This document shows, in pieces, positions 8,520 to 15,035 of a stretch of DNA of 46,993 bases; within the stretch, counting starts at the first letter, position 1; each line of letters starts with the position of its first letter. The stretch covers positions 1 through 46,993 of the forward strand of contig JAFDVJ010000001.1 of assembly GCA_018269075.1 (NCBI GenBank), read 5' to 3'. Both the position numbers and the translations under genes were made by a program. The notes under the pieces were generated by a model, which saw nothing but the letters and a program-made list of their open reading frames with translations, did no database searches and was not told where the DNA came from. This DNA is from Acidobacteriota bacterium. Lineage in GTDB: Bacteria; Acidobacteriota; Blastocatellia; Pyrinomonadales; Pyrinomonadaceae.

Positions 8520-9107
8520 TCAAAGCCGGACGCCGCTGACGGCTTCGTAGCTGCCGGCCATCGATTTGAGCTTTTTGCGCGGCCCCATCAGAATCCCGTA
8601 TTTGCCGTCGGGCCGGAAATAATAGACCGTGCCTTCCCACGCGCCGAGATCGAGCGGCGAACCGTCGCTCGACCATTCGTACTGCTGGATCGTGTCGGAT
8701 GCGATGACGATCGAGCGCGTGTAATAGGCGAGCGTCGCGCAGAGAAATTTCCCGTCGGTCGTGATGTCGGTGCCGGTCGTGTCGGCCATCGCGCACGAGT
8801 TGAAAACGATGTAGCGGCACAGCCCGCGGATCTTTTCCCAGTCGCCGACGTTGTCGCTCGTCAGGCCGTCGCGTCCCAGCGAAACGCCGAAACCGCCGCG
8901 CTTGCGGCCGTCGACGATCATCGAGCGGCCGTGCGCGATGATCGAAAGCGTTTCGATCGCGCCGCCGAAAAGCGATTTCACTTTGAGCCAGTTGAAGATG
9001 TAGTCGGTCGAAGAATGCTCGTCGACGCAGAGCGTAAAGCCCGCGCCGAAAGAACTCGCGGCGGTGCCTTTGGCGCGCGTGTCGTGGACGATCTGATGTT
9101 TGATCAT
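8520..9107 (-). CDS. Caspase/CHAT-like protein (195 aa)
   Basis: Two motifs suggest a clan-CD cysteine peptidase fold: a hydrophobic strand ending in a histidine (ETLSIIAHGR, His59) and a second strand ending in a cysteine (CRYIVFNSCAMADT, Cys105). This is the usual His-Gly / Ser-Cys layout of caspase, CHAT and DUF4347 domains. The protein has only this domain and no signal peptide, so it is probably cytosolic. The ATG at 9107 overlaps the stop of the preceding small gene (ATGA), with AGGGAG upstream, so the two are translationally coupled. They follow the beta-propeller gene at 9387-12278 on the same strand. Substrate unknown; the fold assignment rests on two motifs only. Confidence 0.6.
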   Translation of the reverse strand: MIKHQIVHDTRAKGTAASSFGAGFTLCVDEHSSTDYIFNWLKVKSLFGGAIETLSIIAHGRSMIVDGRKRGGFGVSLGRDGLTSDNVGDWEKIRGLCRYIVFNSCAMADTTGTDITTDGKFLCATLAYYTRSIVIASDTIQQYEWSSDGSPLDLGAWEGTVYYFRPDGKYGILMGPRKKLKSMAGSYEAVSGVRL

Positions 9108-9295
9108 TTCAAATGCTCCCTGAATGTCTGTCGAAAAAAAATGTCGTCGCCGGTTTCGGAAGAGAGGCGCGGCGGCTTGACGGCTGCCGCGCCGGACGCG
9201 TCCGGCGGCGCCGGTCGCGTCCGGGTTTGACGTCTTTTCGTGATCCGAAGCCTTTCGACCTCGATCAGGATCTCGGTTGTTTTTGTGTATTTCAT
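9104..9295 (-). CDS. Small degenerate zinc-knuckle/HTH family protein (63 aa)
   Basis: The ATG at 9295 has GGAG 6 bases upstream. The N-terminus (MKYTKTTEILIEVERLRITKR) aligns with two other small proteins in the window, at 14559-14879 (MKIQKKREIVIEFERVQLVRK) and 32908-33237 (KILITHTSREVFVIRR). Those two continue with a CxxC knuckle and a helix-turn-helix-like segment. Here the CxxC is missing and the chain ends early in a low-similarity Arg/Pro/Ala-rich tail, so it is either a truncated or a drifted member. The stop codon overlaps the start of the caspase-like gene by ATGA. Upstream, a frame beginning MFRPG, like the MF..GF start of its relatives, runs into a stop at the same ATG. Confidence 0.55.
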   Translation of the reverse strand: MKYTKTTEILIEVERLRITKRRQTRTRPAPPDASGAAAVKPPRLSSETGDDIFFRQTFREHLK

Positions 9296-9386
9296 CGCTG
9301 TCTCCGATCCGGAATCCCGGGTCTGAACATTATCCGAAATCGGGCGCGCCGCGAGCAAGCGCCGCCGGCGCGCCCGGCCGCTTCGT

Positions 9387-12278
9387 TTACGGTTTTCCTT
9401 CCCATTCGCCGGCGAGCGGCAGATCGCCCGCCGCGCCGAAGACGCAGGCCGGCTGATCCGCGCCGGCCGTCTTGTTCGTGTCGAACGAAAAGGTCAGCGT
9501 CGAGGGCTTCCACAGACCGACGTCCTCGAACCCGTCGCCGTTCCAGTCGCCGGCGACCGGCAGATCTTCGGCCGCGCCGAGCGCGAACGTGTTGACGGCG
9601 GCCGGCGCGGCGGCGAGCGAATTGGTCAGCCGGAAAGTCCCGTCCGCCGGGCGATACGTGCCGGGCGTGTCGATGCCGTCGCCGTTCCAGTCGCCCGCGA
9701 CCGGCCGGTCGCCGGTGAGGCCGAAATTGATAGTGATCTCGACCTGCGGGTTGACGAGCGAATTGCTCAGCAGAAACTGGTGCGTCGCGGGCCGGAAAAC
9801 GCCGGGCGTGTCGATGCCGTCGCCGTTCCAGTCGCCCGCGAGCGGGATGTCGCCGGCCTGCCCGAAGGTAAAGGTCAGCGGCGGCGTCGGGTAGCCGACC
9901 GCGACGTTGAAATTGCGATAGCGCCAGCTTCCGCTGCTGAACGCGCCGACCGTGTCGATCCCGTCGCCGTTCCAGTCGGCGGTCACCGGCAGCTCGCCCG
10001 CGTTGCCGAAATCGACCGTCAGGATGCCCGGAAAACCGCCCTGCACGTTGGAATTTCGGAGCGCGAAATCGGTCGTCGAAGGCGTGTAGACGCCGATCGT
10101 GTCGCGCTGCGTGTCGAGCAGATGGGCGGCGAAGCCCTGTTCGAACGAGCTGCCGAGAACGACGTCGCTTTTGACCGCGCCGCCCGAGGTCGGCAGGTTG
10201 ACCGAGGTCGTCGAGCCGCCGAGATAGATGTGGCGGTTGCCCGCGACCGCGATGCCCTCGCCGGATTCGTCGCCCGAACCGCCGAGATAGCTCGACGAGA
10301 GCAGCGCGCTCGTGCCGTTCGCGCCGAACCGGACCTTGCTGACGAACGCGTCCCGGGTTCCGCTTTTGGTGTTTTGAAAAGCGAGCACGCGCGGAAAATC
10401 GGTCGAATCGGTGACGCCCGTGACATAGGCGCTGCCGCCGACGTCGACCGCGACGGCGTTGCCCGAATCCGCGCCGCCGCCGCCGAGAAAAGTCGAGCCG
10501 AAGAGGGTGCCGTTCGGATTGAGACAGGTCAGAAACGCCTCGTTGATCTGGTTGGTCGAATCGACCGCGTTGAGGAGCGGAAAGTCGGTCGAGCCGGTGA
10601 CGCCGGTGACGAACACGCGGCCGTTCGGCGTGACGGCGATGCCCTTGCCGTATTCGGTGCCGCCGCCGCCGAGAAAGGTCGAATAGACGAGCGACGCCTC
10701 GCCGGCCGCGAACGGGTTGAATTTCGCGACGACCGCGTCTTTGCCGCCGCCGCTCGCGGGCTGAAAGGCGTTTTTGACGGGCGTCCCGCCGAAATCCGAA
10801 GTGCTGACGAGATACGCGTTGCCGGCCGCGTCGACGGCGACGTCGCCGTTCGTGAACGAATCCGTGTCGAACCGCGTCGAATAGACCGGCGGATTGCCGC
10901 TCGTGTCGATCACCGTCAGAAAAGTGTTGCCGAGCGTCTGGTATTCGTCGACCTTCGGGAAATTAAGCGATTCGGTGTAGCCCGTCACGTAGACGAAGCC
11001 GTTCGCGCCGACGGCGATGCCCTGGCCGATCTCTTCCTGATGGCCGCTGAGATAGCTCGAATAGACGAGGCCGCCGCTCGCGTCGAGTTTGGAAACGAAG
11101 GCGTCGCCCGACGAGAAACCGCTCCAGCAGGTCGAGGTGAACGGCAGGCAGCCGTCGCCGTCGTCCTGAAAGGCGTTGAAGACCGGGAAGTTGTTCGATT
11201 TGGTGTTGCCCGTGACATAGGCGTTGCCGGCGGCGTCGACGGCGATGTCGCGGCCGGTTTCGAAGCGCTTGCCGTCGAGGATCGTCAGATACAGATACTG
11301 CGAGCCGATCGGGTTGAGCTTGGCGACGAAGACGGCCTCGTCGTTCGACGGGTCGCGCGAAAAATTGCCGGGCGCGAAATCGGTCGAGCCGGTCAGGCCG
11401 GTCAGGTAGACGTTGAGCTGCGCATCGACCGCGACGCCTTCGACGCGGTCGTCGCCGTTGTCGCCGCCGACGTAGGTCAGATACCGCACCGCCGGATCGA
11501 TCGTCAGCGGAAGCGATTTGTCGTAGTCGCCGAGCTCGAAACCGACAATCGATTTCGGATTTCGGATTTCGGATTGCGGATTGATGACGTAGCGGGCGGC
11601 GACTTCGCGCGTTTGGCCGTCGATCGTTTGGTAGGCGAAGGGTTTTTGCTGGACGAGTCGGGCGTTTTCGGTTTTGAGGATCAGATTGCCGGCTTCGTCG
11701 ATCGATAAGTCTTCGGCGCCGTCGAAGTCGAGCCTGATCTGCGCGGCGTCCGTCTGCGGGGCGACGCGGAAGTCGTATTCGAGCTGCCGCGCGTCGTTGC
11801 CGTAAAAGACGGCGTCGATCCCGTCGTAGAGATCTTTGTAAGCGACGCGGTTGAAATTCGCGATGTTTTCGAGGCGCTTCCGGCCGGTGTAGTAATTCGT
11901 TTTCGTGACGGCCCGGTCTTCGCCGGCGATTTGCGGCCGCGGGTTGGCGCCGGCGAATTTCATCCGGAGGCGCTCCGATTTGATTTCGGGGCCCGCTTCG
12001 TCCGGCTGTTTGCCGCCCGTCGTTTTTAACTGAAAAACGACTTCGCGGTCGGTCAGAAACGTCGTGCCGCCCGGCCCGCGCGCGATGAATTTCGCGGCGC
12101 GGTCGGTTTGCCCCTCGTTCCGTTCGAACAGTAAGGCCGGCCGGCCGGCGGGCGCGCGGTCCGGCGCGCCGGCGCGGACATCGTTCGCGGCGGCGCGTGC
12201 GCTTTCGCGGCCCGTCACGAGCAGGGACAGGGTTAAACTCAATAAAGCGATCGATGACATCAAAGTTTTTCTCGACAT
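9387..12278 (-). CDS. Secreted SBBP beta-propeller protein with VCBS-like tail (963 aa)
   Basis: The ATG at 12278 is chosen because it has AGGAGAGA upstream and opens a signal peptide; a frame 14 codons longer lacks both. Residues 45-270 resemble the DUF7948-type module that precedes bacterial SBBP proteins (LLFERNEGQTDRAAKFIARG, YDGIDAVFYGN, RLDFDGAEDL). Then about eight SBBP propeller units follow (VDAxGNxYVTGxTxSxxFP...AFVSKL) and, at the C-terminus, about five repeats with ADWNGDGIDT loops, ending GDLPLAGEWEGKP. Its job is probably extracellular binding; no catalytic motif is seen. Heptamer repeat DNA is inserted in frame near residue 240 (INPQSEIRNPKS). It is the first gene of a unit with the 63-residue and caspase-like genes. 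Confidence 0.9.
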   Translation of the reverse strand: MSRKTLMSSIALLSLTLSLLVTGRESARAAANDVRAGAPDRAPAGRPALLFERNEGQTDRAAKFIARGPGGTTFLTDREVVFQLKTTGGKQPDEAGPEIKSERLRMKFAGANPRPQIAGEDRAVTKTNYYTGRKRLENIANFNRVAYKDLYDGIDAVFYGNDARQLEYDFRVAPQTDAAQIRLDFDGAEDLSIDEAGNLILKTENARLVQQKPFAYQTIDGQTREVAARYVINPQSEIRNPKSIVGFELGDYDKSLPLTIDPAVRYLTYVGGDNGDDRVEGVAVDAQLNVYLTGLTGSTDFAPGNFSRDPSNDEAVFVAKLNPIGSQYLYLTILDGKRFETGRDIAVDAAGNAYVTGNTKSNNFPVFNAFQDDGDGCLPFTSTCWSGFSSGDAFVSKLDASGGLVYSSYLSGHQEEIGQGIAVGANGFVYVTGYTESLNFPKVDEYQTLGNTFLTVIDTSGNPPVYSTRFDTDSFTNGDVAVDAAGNAYLVSTSDFGGTPVKNAFQPASGGGKDAVVAKFNPFAAGEASLVYSTFLGGGGTEYGKGIAVTPNGRVFVTGVTGSTDFPLLNAVDSTNQINEAFLTCLNPNGTLFGSTFLGGGGADSGNAVAVDVGGSAYVTGVTDSTDFPRVLAFQNTKSGTRDAFVSKVRFGANGTSALLSSSYLGGSGDESGEGIAVAGNRHIYLGGSTTSVNLPTSGGAVKSDVVLGSSFEQGFAAHLLDTQRDTIGVYTPSTTDFALRNSNVQGGFPGILTVDFGNAGELPVTADWNGDGIDTVGAFSSGSWRYRNFNVAVGYPTPPLTFTFGQAGDIPLAGDWNGDGIDTPGVFRPATHQFLLSNSLVNPQVEITINFGLTGDRPVAGDWNGDGIDTPGTYRPADGTFRLTNSLAAAPAAVNTFALGAAEDLPVAGDWNGDGFEDVGLWKPSTLTFSFDTNKTAGADQPACVFGAAGDLPLAGEWEGKP
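11551..11585. repeat. Heptamer tandem repeat inside a coding sequence
   Basis: Three GATTTCG units, one GATTGCG and one GATTGAT lie within the SBBP protein gene. Translated on the minus strand they give INPQSEIRNPKS, breaking an otherwise family-like stretch (RYV / VGFELGDYD). The intergenic copy at 22396-22430 has the same order of variants at its end. Confidence 0.9.
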
Positions 12279-12340
12279 TTTTTTTCTCTCCTGAATTTTC
12301 GGTTTGTAAAAGACCGGCATTCGCCGCCCGTTGCAGCTTT

Positions 12341-12418
12341 ATTAAACTCGTTTTCGCCCCGCAAAATCTTTAGTATTTTCTGAAGTTGTCGTGAAGATTT
12401 CCTGAAATAATTCTGAAG
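12341..12418 (-). promoter_or_regulatory. CTTCAG-array promoter, site B (clearest copy)
   Basis: Plus-strand hexamers CTGAAG (12380), GTGAAG (12391), CTGAAA (12402) and CTGAAG (12413) are exactly 11 bp apart. CTTTAG is at 12368-12373 and a TTTAAT -10 box (plus strand ATTAAA) at 12341-12346, leaving a 21-bp spacer and 62 bp to the start codon. It drives the SBBP / small protein / caspase-like unit. Confidence 0.82.
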
Positions 12419-12540
12419 AGCGAATAAAAAAGGACGGACTCCCGAGAGCCGTTCGGCGCGCCGCTCGCCCGCGCTTCGGAATCCCTCATTTTGATAATCC
12501 CCACACTCGCGCCGGTCACGCTTACCCGGGCGGGCCCGGA

Positions 12541-12591
12541 AAAAATCGAAAGGCGCGGGAATTCTGTTTCCGCGCCTTTTTCGTTTTTTTA
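12541..12591 (-). terminator. Rho-independent terminator
   Basis: AAGGCGCGG pairs with CCGCGCCTT, followed on the minus strand by CGATTTTTT. It terminates the gene ending at 12682. The loop and stem are nearly identical to the terminator at 6659-6710, evidence that the gene and its 3' flank were duplicated together. Confidence 0.85.
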
Positions 12592-12681
12592 TTCGAAGCC
12601 GGGTTGATCGGCGTTTCGGGATTCGAATGTCCGCCGTCGTCCCGGCCCGTTTTCGCCCGGGGGGCTTGAAAACAGGGAAGC

Positions 12682-13908
12682 TCAGGGCGCGGTCGAAGCG
12701 CCCACGGGCAGATCGCCGGCCTGGCCCCACGGGAACGAGAAGAACGAGCCGTTCGAGCTGCGGAGCACGAAGTAGAAGCCGGTCGACGGCCGCCAGAAGG
12801 CGATGTCGGTCTTGCCGTCCTTGTCGAAATCTCCCGGCACCGGTTTATCCGAAGAAGAGCCGAACTGCGCGGCGACCGTCACGCCGGAAGCCGAGCGGTT
12901 GACCCACCATTCGCCGGTCGACGGCCGGAAGATCGCGACGTCGGCCCGGCTGTCGCCGTCGAAATCGCCCGAGACCGGAATGTCGCCGTTCGCGCCGAAC
13001 GAGAAGACGTTGAACGTGTTGCTGCCGGAATTGAGGATGAAGAACGTGCCGGTCGACGGGCGGAAAATGCTCGCGTCGGCGAAGCCGTCGCCGTCGAAGT
13101 CCTTTTCGTGAAACTGCTCGGCGCGCGGCTCGCCGTAGATGAAATCGTCCATCGCGACGACGTCGACGCCGCCCGTGCCGTCGGTGTTGGTCGCGCTCAG
13201 CGGCGCGTTGCCGGATTCGATGACGACGCGCGAGATGCGCTCGCCGGCGTTGAAGGAAATGCCGACGAACGACAAACCGTTGTCGAGCACCGGGGCCGAC
13301 GCGGCCGAGAGCTGCCGGCCGTCCGCGCCGTAAACGCGGATCAGCGAGCGGTTGCCGCCGGTCGCCGAATCGACGTCGGTAAAGACGGCGCCGAAGCCGG
13401 AAACGGTCGCCGGGATGTTCGTGCCGGGGATGACGAAATTGACTTCCATCATATGCGCGTTTTTGACCGTGAACAGCCGCTCGGCGCTGAAGGTCGTAAA
13501 GATCGCCGAATAGGTCGCGTTCAGGTTGTTGAAACGGACGCCGACGCCGGAGGCCGTGGTGGCGCTGACCGAAAACTGGTTGAGCGCCGCGCCGGTTTCG
13601 TCCTCGATCGCGTTAAAGATCACGCCGCGCGGGCTGTTGATGTTGAAGAAATCGAGCGGCAGCAGGTTCGGCTCGGAAAAGGCGTCGGGCACGCCGTCCC
13701 AGTTGATCTCGCGGCGGCCGGTCGTGAACGAGCCGCCGACGCCGTTGTTCGCGCCGCCGAGATCCGCGCGAAACTGATCGACGAGCGCCTGGAGCGCGGC
13801 CGCGTTCGCGCCCGAACCCTGCCGCACGACCGGCGCGGCCGCCGTCGAAATAACCAGTAAAAATACGGCGCAGCCGCCGAGTAAAAATAATCTCATCCAA
13901 TTTTTCAT
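12682..13908 (-). CDS. Secreted protein with C-terminal FG-GAP/VCBS repeats (408 aa), copy 2
   Basis: This is the paralog of the 400-residue protein at 6802-8004, with the same order of parts: signal peptide (about 1-25), GANAAALQALVDQFRADLGG, GVGGSFTTGRREINWDGV, PGTNIPATVSGFGAVFTDVD and DVVAMDDFIYGEPRA. Three DFDGDGxxD...FRPSTG repeats end in GDLPVGASTAP. The ATG at 13908 has AAGGAGAG at good spacing. Promoter array, coding sequence and terminator are all shared with copy 1, so the whole transcription unit was duplicated; the two copies now flank the SBBP unit. The function is unknown; binding at the cell surface is likely. Confidence 0.88.
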   Translation of the reverse strand: MKNWMRLFLLGGCAVFLLVISTAAAPVVRQGSGANAAALQALVDQFRADLGGANNGVGGSFTTGRREINWDGVPDAFSEPNLLPLDFFNINSPRGVIFNAIEDETGAALNQFSVSATTASGVGVRFNNLNATYSAIFTTFSAERLFTVKNAHMMEVNFVIPGTNIPATVSGFGAVFTDVDSATGGNRSLIRVYGADGRQLSAASAPVLDNGLSFVGISFNAGERISRVVIESGNAPLSATNTDGTGGVDVVAMDDFIYGEPRAEQFHEKDFDGDGFADASIFRPSTGTFFILNSGSNTFNVFSFGANGDIPVSGDFDGDSRADVAIFRPSTGEWWVNRSASGVTVAAQFGSSSDKPVPGDFDKDGKTDIAFWRPSTGFYFVLRSSNGSFFSFPWGQAGDLPVGASTAP

Positions 13909-13969
13909 TTCTTTAATCTCTCCTTGCTAAAATCGTTTTTCGTTTGAAACCGTTCGTTTCGGTGAATCC

Positions 13970-14047
13970 AGAATATTCGGTTCGCGGGGCGGAAATCTTT
14001 AGTTTTTTCTGAATATCCGGTGAAGATTTTCTGAAAAAAATCTGAAG
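13970..14047 (-). promoter_or_regulatory. CTTCAG-array promoter, site C
   Basis: Plus-strand hexamers CTGAAT (14009), GTGAAG (14020), CTGAAA (14031) and CTGAAG (14042) are 11 bp apart. CTTTAG is at 13997-14002 and TATTCT (plus strand AGAATA) at 13970-13975 after a 21-bp spacer, 61 bp from the start codon at 13908. Confidence 0.8.
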
Positions 14048-14088
14048 AGGCCGCCGGACGCGCCGGTTCGCCGGGCCGCTCGGAAAGC

Positions 14089-14250
14089 GGTGACGGGGTT
14101 GATCATTTTGGAATAATGAGCGCTATTCCCGCGGGCGGTTTTTAAACGATCCACTAAACACACTGAAAACACGAAAGAAATTTAGTGTTTTCAGTGTGTT
14201 TAATGGACGAACAAAAAAGCGCCCGCGACCGGAATCAATGCTTTTTCCAA
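14089..14250. repeat. Dispersed palindromic repeat element, copy 1
   Basis: A long imperfect palindrome runs from GGTGACGGGG through TTGGAATAAT, CGCGGGCGG and CCACTAAACACACTGAAAA. The matching right half contains TTTAATGG, AAAAAAGCGCCCGCG, TCAATGC and TTTTTCCAA. The copy at 17162-17327 aligns along its whole length and the palindrome at 905-961 matches the centre. It is non-coding. Confidence 0.85.
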
Positions 14251-14280
14251 ACGGTGATGCGCGGATGATCGGGGTTTTTC

Positions 14281-14321
14281 GGAAAAAATAACGGACGACG
14301 CGTTCGGCGACGCGTCGTCCG
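14281..14321 (-). terminator. Rho-independent terminator
   Basis: CGGACGACGCG pairs with CGCGTCGTCCG around an 8-base loop. On the minus strand a TTATTTTTTCC tract follows. It is the likely end of the transcript of the small gene at 14559-14879, about 240 bp downstream of its stop. Confidence 0.75.
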
Positions 14322-14383
14322 GAGGGGTGAACGGGGGGGAAAGCGATGGCTGACCGTGCGGTCGGCGAGGTTTCGTTTTGTTG

Positions 14384-14418
14384 ACCTTTGGTCTTTGGTC
14401 TTCGGCCTTTGATCTTTG
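14384..14418. repeat. Heptamer tandem repeat, GTCTTTG type
   Basis: Five 7-base units (ACCTTTG, GTCTTTG, GTCTTCG, GCCTTTG, ATCTTTG). A complementary TCAAAGG/TCAAAGA run lies near 22614-22634. Confidence 0.85.
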
Positions 14419-14520
14419 AAAGCAAATCCGATGCTGTTTTGAATAAAGGCGCGTCAGGATTTTCGGCCCGGTTCTTTTAATTGTTGCGGCAAAGCGGGTT
14501 GATTAAATTCCAAACCCTCC

Positions 14521-14555
14521 GACAGCCGACATCCGACATCCGACATCGGTCAGCC
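14521..14555. repeat. Heptamer tandem repeat, GACATCC type
   Basis: Five 7-base units (GACAGCC, GACATCC twice, GACATCG, GTCAGCC), ending a few bases beyond the stop codon of the small gene at 14559. Confidence 0.85.
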
Positions 14556-14558
14556 CTA

Positions 14559-14879
14559 TCACTCTTTGAGCAGCTTGATCCGCGAAAGATTGGCTTTCTG
14601 CTTCATCCGCGCGAGCAGCGCGAGCAGGCAGACGAAGATCTCGCCGCCGGCGCCAATTTCGAAATGACAGCGGTTGAGCTTGACGAATTCGAGAAGGTTT
14701 TCGGCCGGCGTCGCGAACAGCGCCGACGCCTCGCCGAGCGCGACGAAATCCGTTTCGCGCCCGCATTCGCGGCAGGGTAAAAGGTGAGTCCGGGCTTTCT
14801 TTCGAACGAGCTGCACACGCTCGAACTCGATGACGATTTCCCGCTTTTTCTGAATTTTCATAAAACCGGCTTTGAACAT
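14559..14879 (-). CDS. Small CxxC zinc-knuckle / HTH-like protein (106 aa)
   Basis: Residues 7-30 (MKIQKKREIVIEFERVQLVRK) are followed by a CREC knuckle (Cys36/Cys39). A segment EASALF...NLLEFV...CHFEIGAGGEIFVC then matches the relative at 32908-33237 (DEAVSL...TIRRIDAGSLHAVETGSGHLLVC), where it looks like an excisionase/MerR-like helix-turn-helix followed by a beta-hairpin. The role is probably nucleic-acid binding or regulation (inference). The start at 14879 is chosen because both intact relatives begin MF..GF; ATGs at 14909 and 14861 are also possible, and none has a good ribosome-binding site. It is transcribed divergently from the winged-helix/hydrolase regulator at 15036, with a shared repeat array between them. 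Confidence 0.7.
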   Translation of the reverse strand: MFKAGFMKIQKKREIVIEFERVQLVRKKARTHLLPCRECGRETDFVALGEASALFATPAENLLEFVKLNRCHFEIGAGGEIFVCLLALLARMKQKANLSRIKLLKE

Positions 14880-14960
14880 TACCCGCAGAAGATAATTTGT
14901 GTTTTTCACAAACTGCGCTAAAATCGGTGGTAATTTTCCACTTAATAGGGCGCAAGAACA

Positions 14961-15027
14961 GTTTTACCGTAGCGTGCGCGGCAAATTCTTTAGAAAATTC
15001 TGAATTTTTTCTGAAGAAATTATGAAG
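14961..15027 (-). promoter_or_regulatory. CTTCAG-array promoter, site D, between divergent genes
   Basis: Plus-strand hexamers CTGAAT (15000), CTGAAG (15011) and ATGAAG (15022) are 11 bp apart. CTTTAG is at 14988-14993 and a weak TAAAAC -10 (plus strand GTTTTA) at 14961-14966 after 21 bp, pointing at the small gene at 14879. The far end of the array is only 9 bp from the start codon of the winged-helix regulator at 15036. A protein bound here would be expected to activate the small gene and repress or tune the regulator (inference). Confidence 0.72.
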
Positions 15028-15035
15028 AAGCGATT

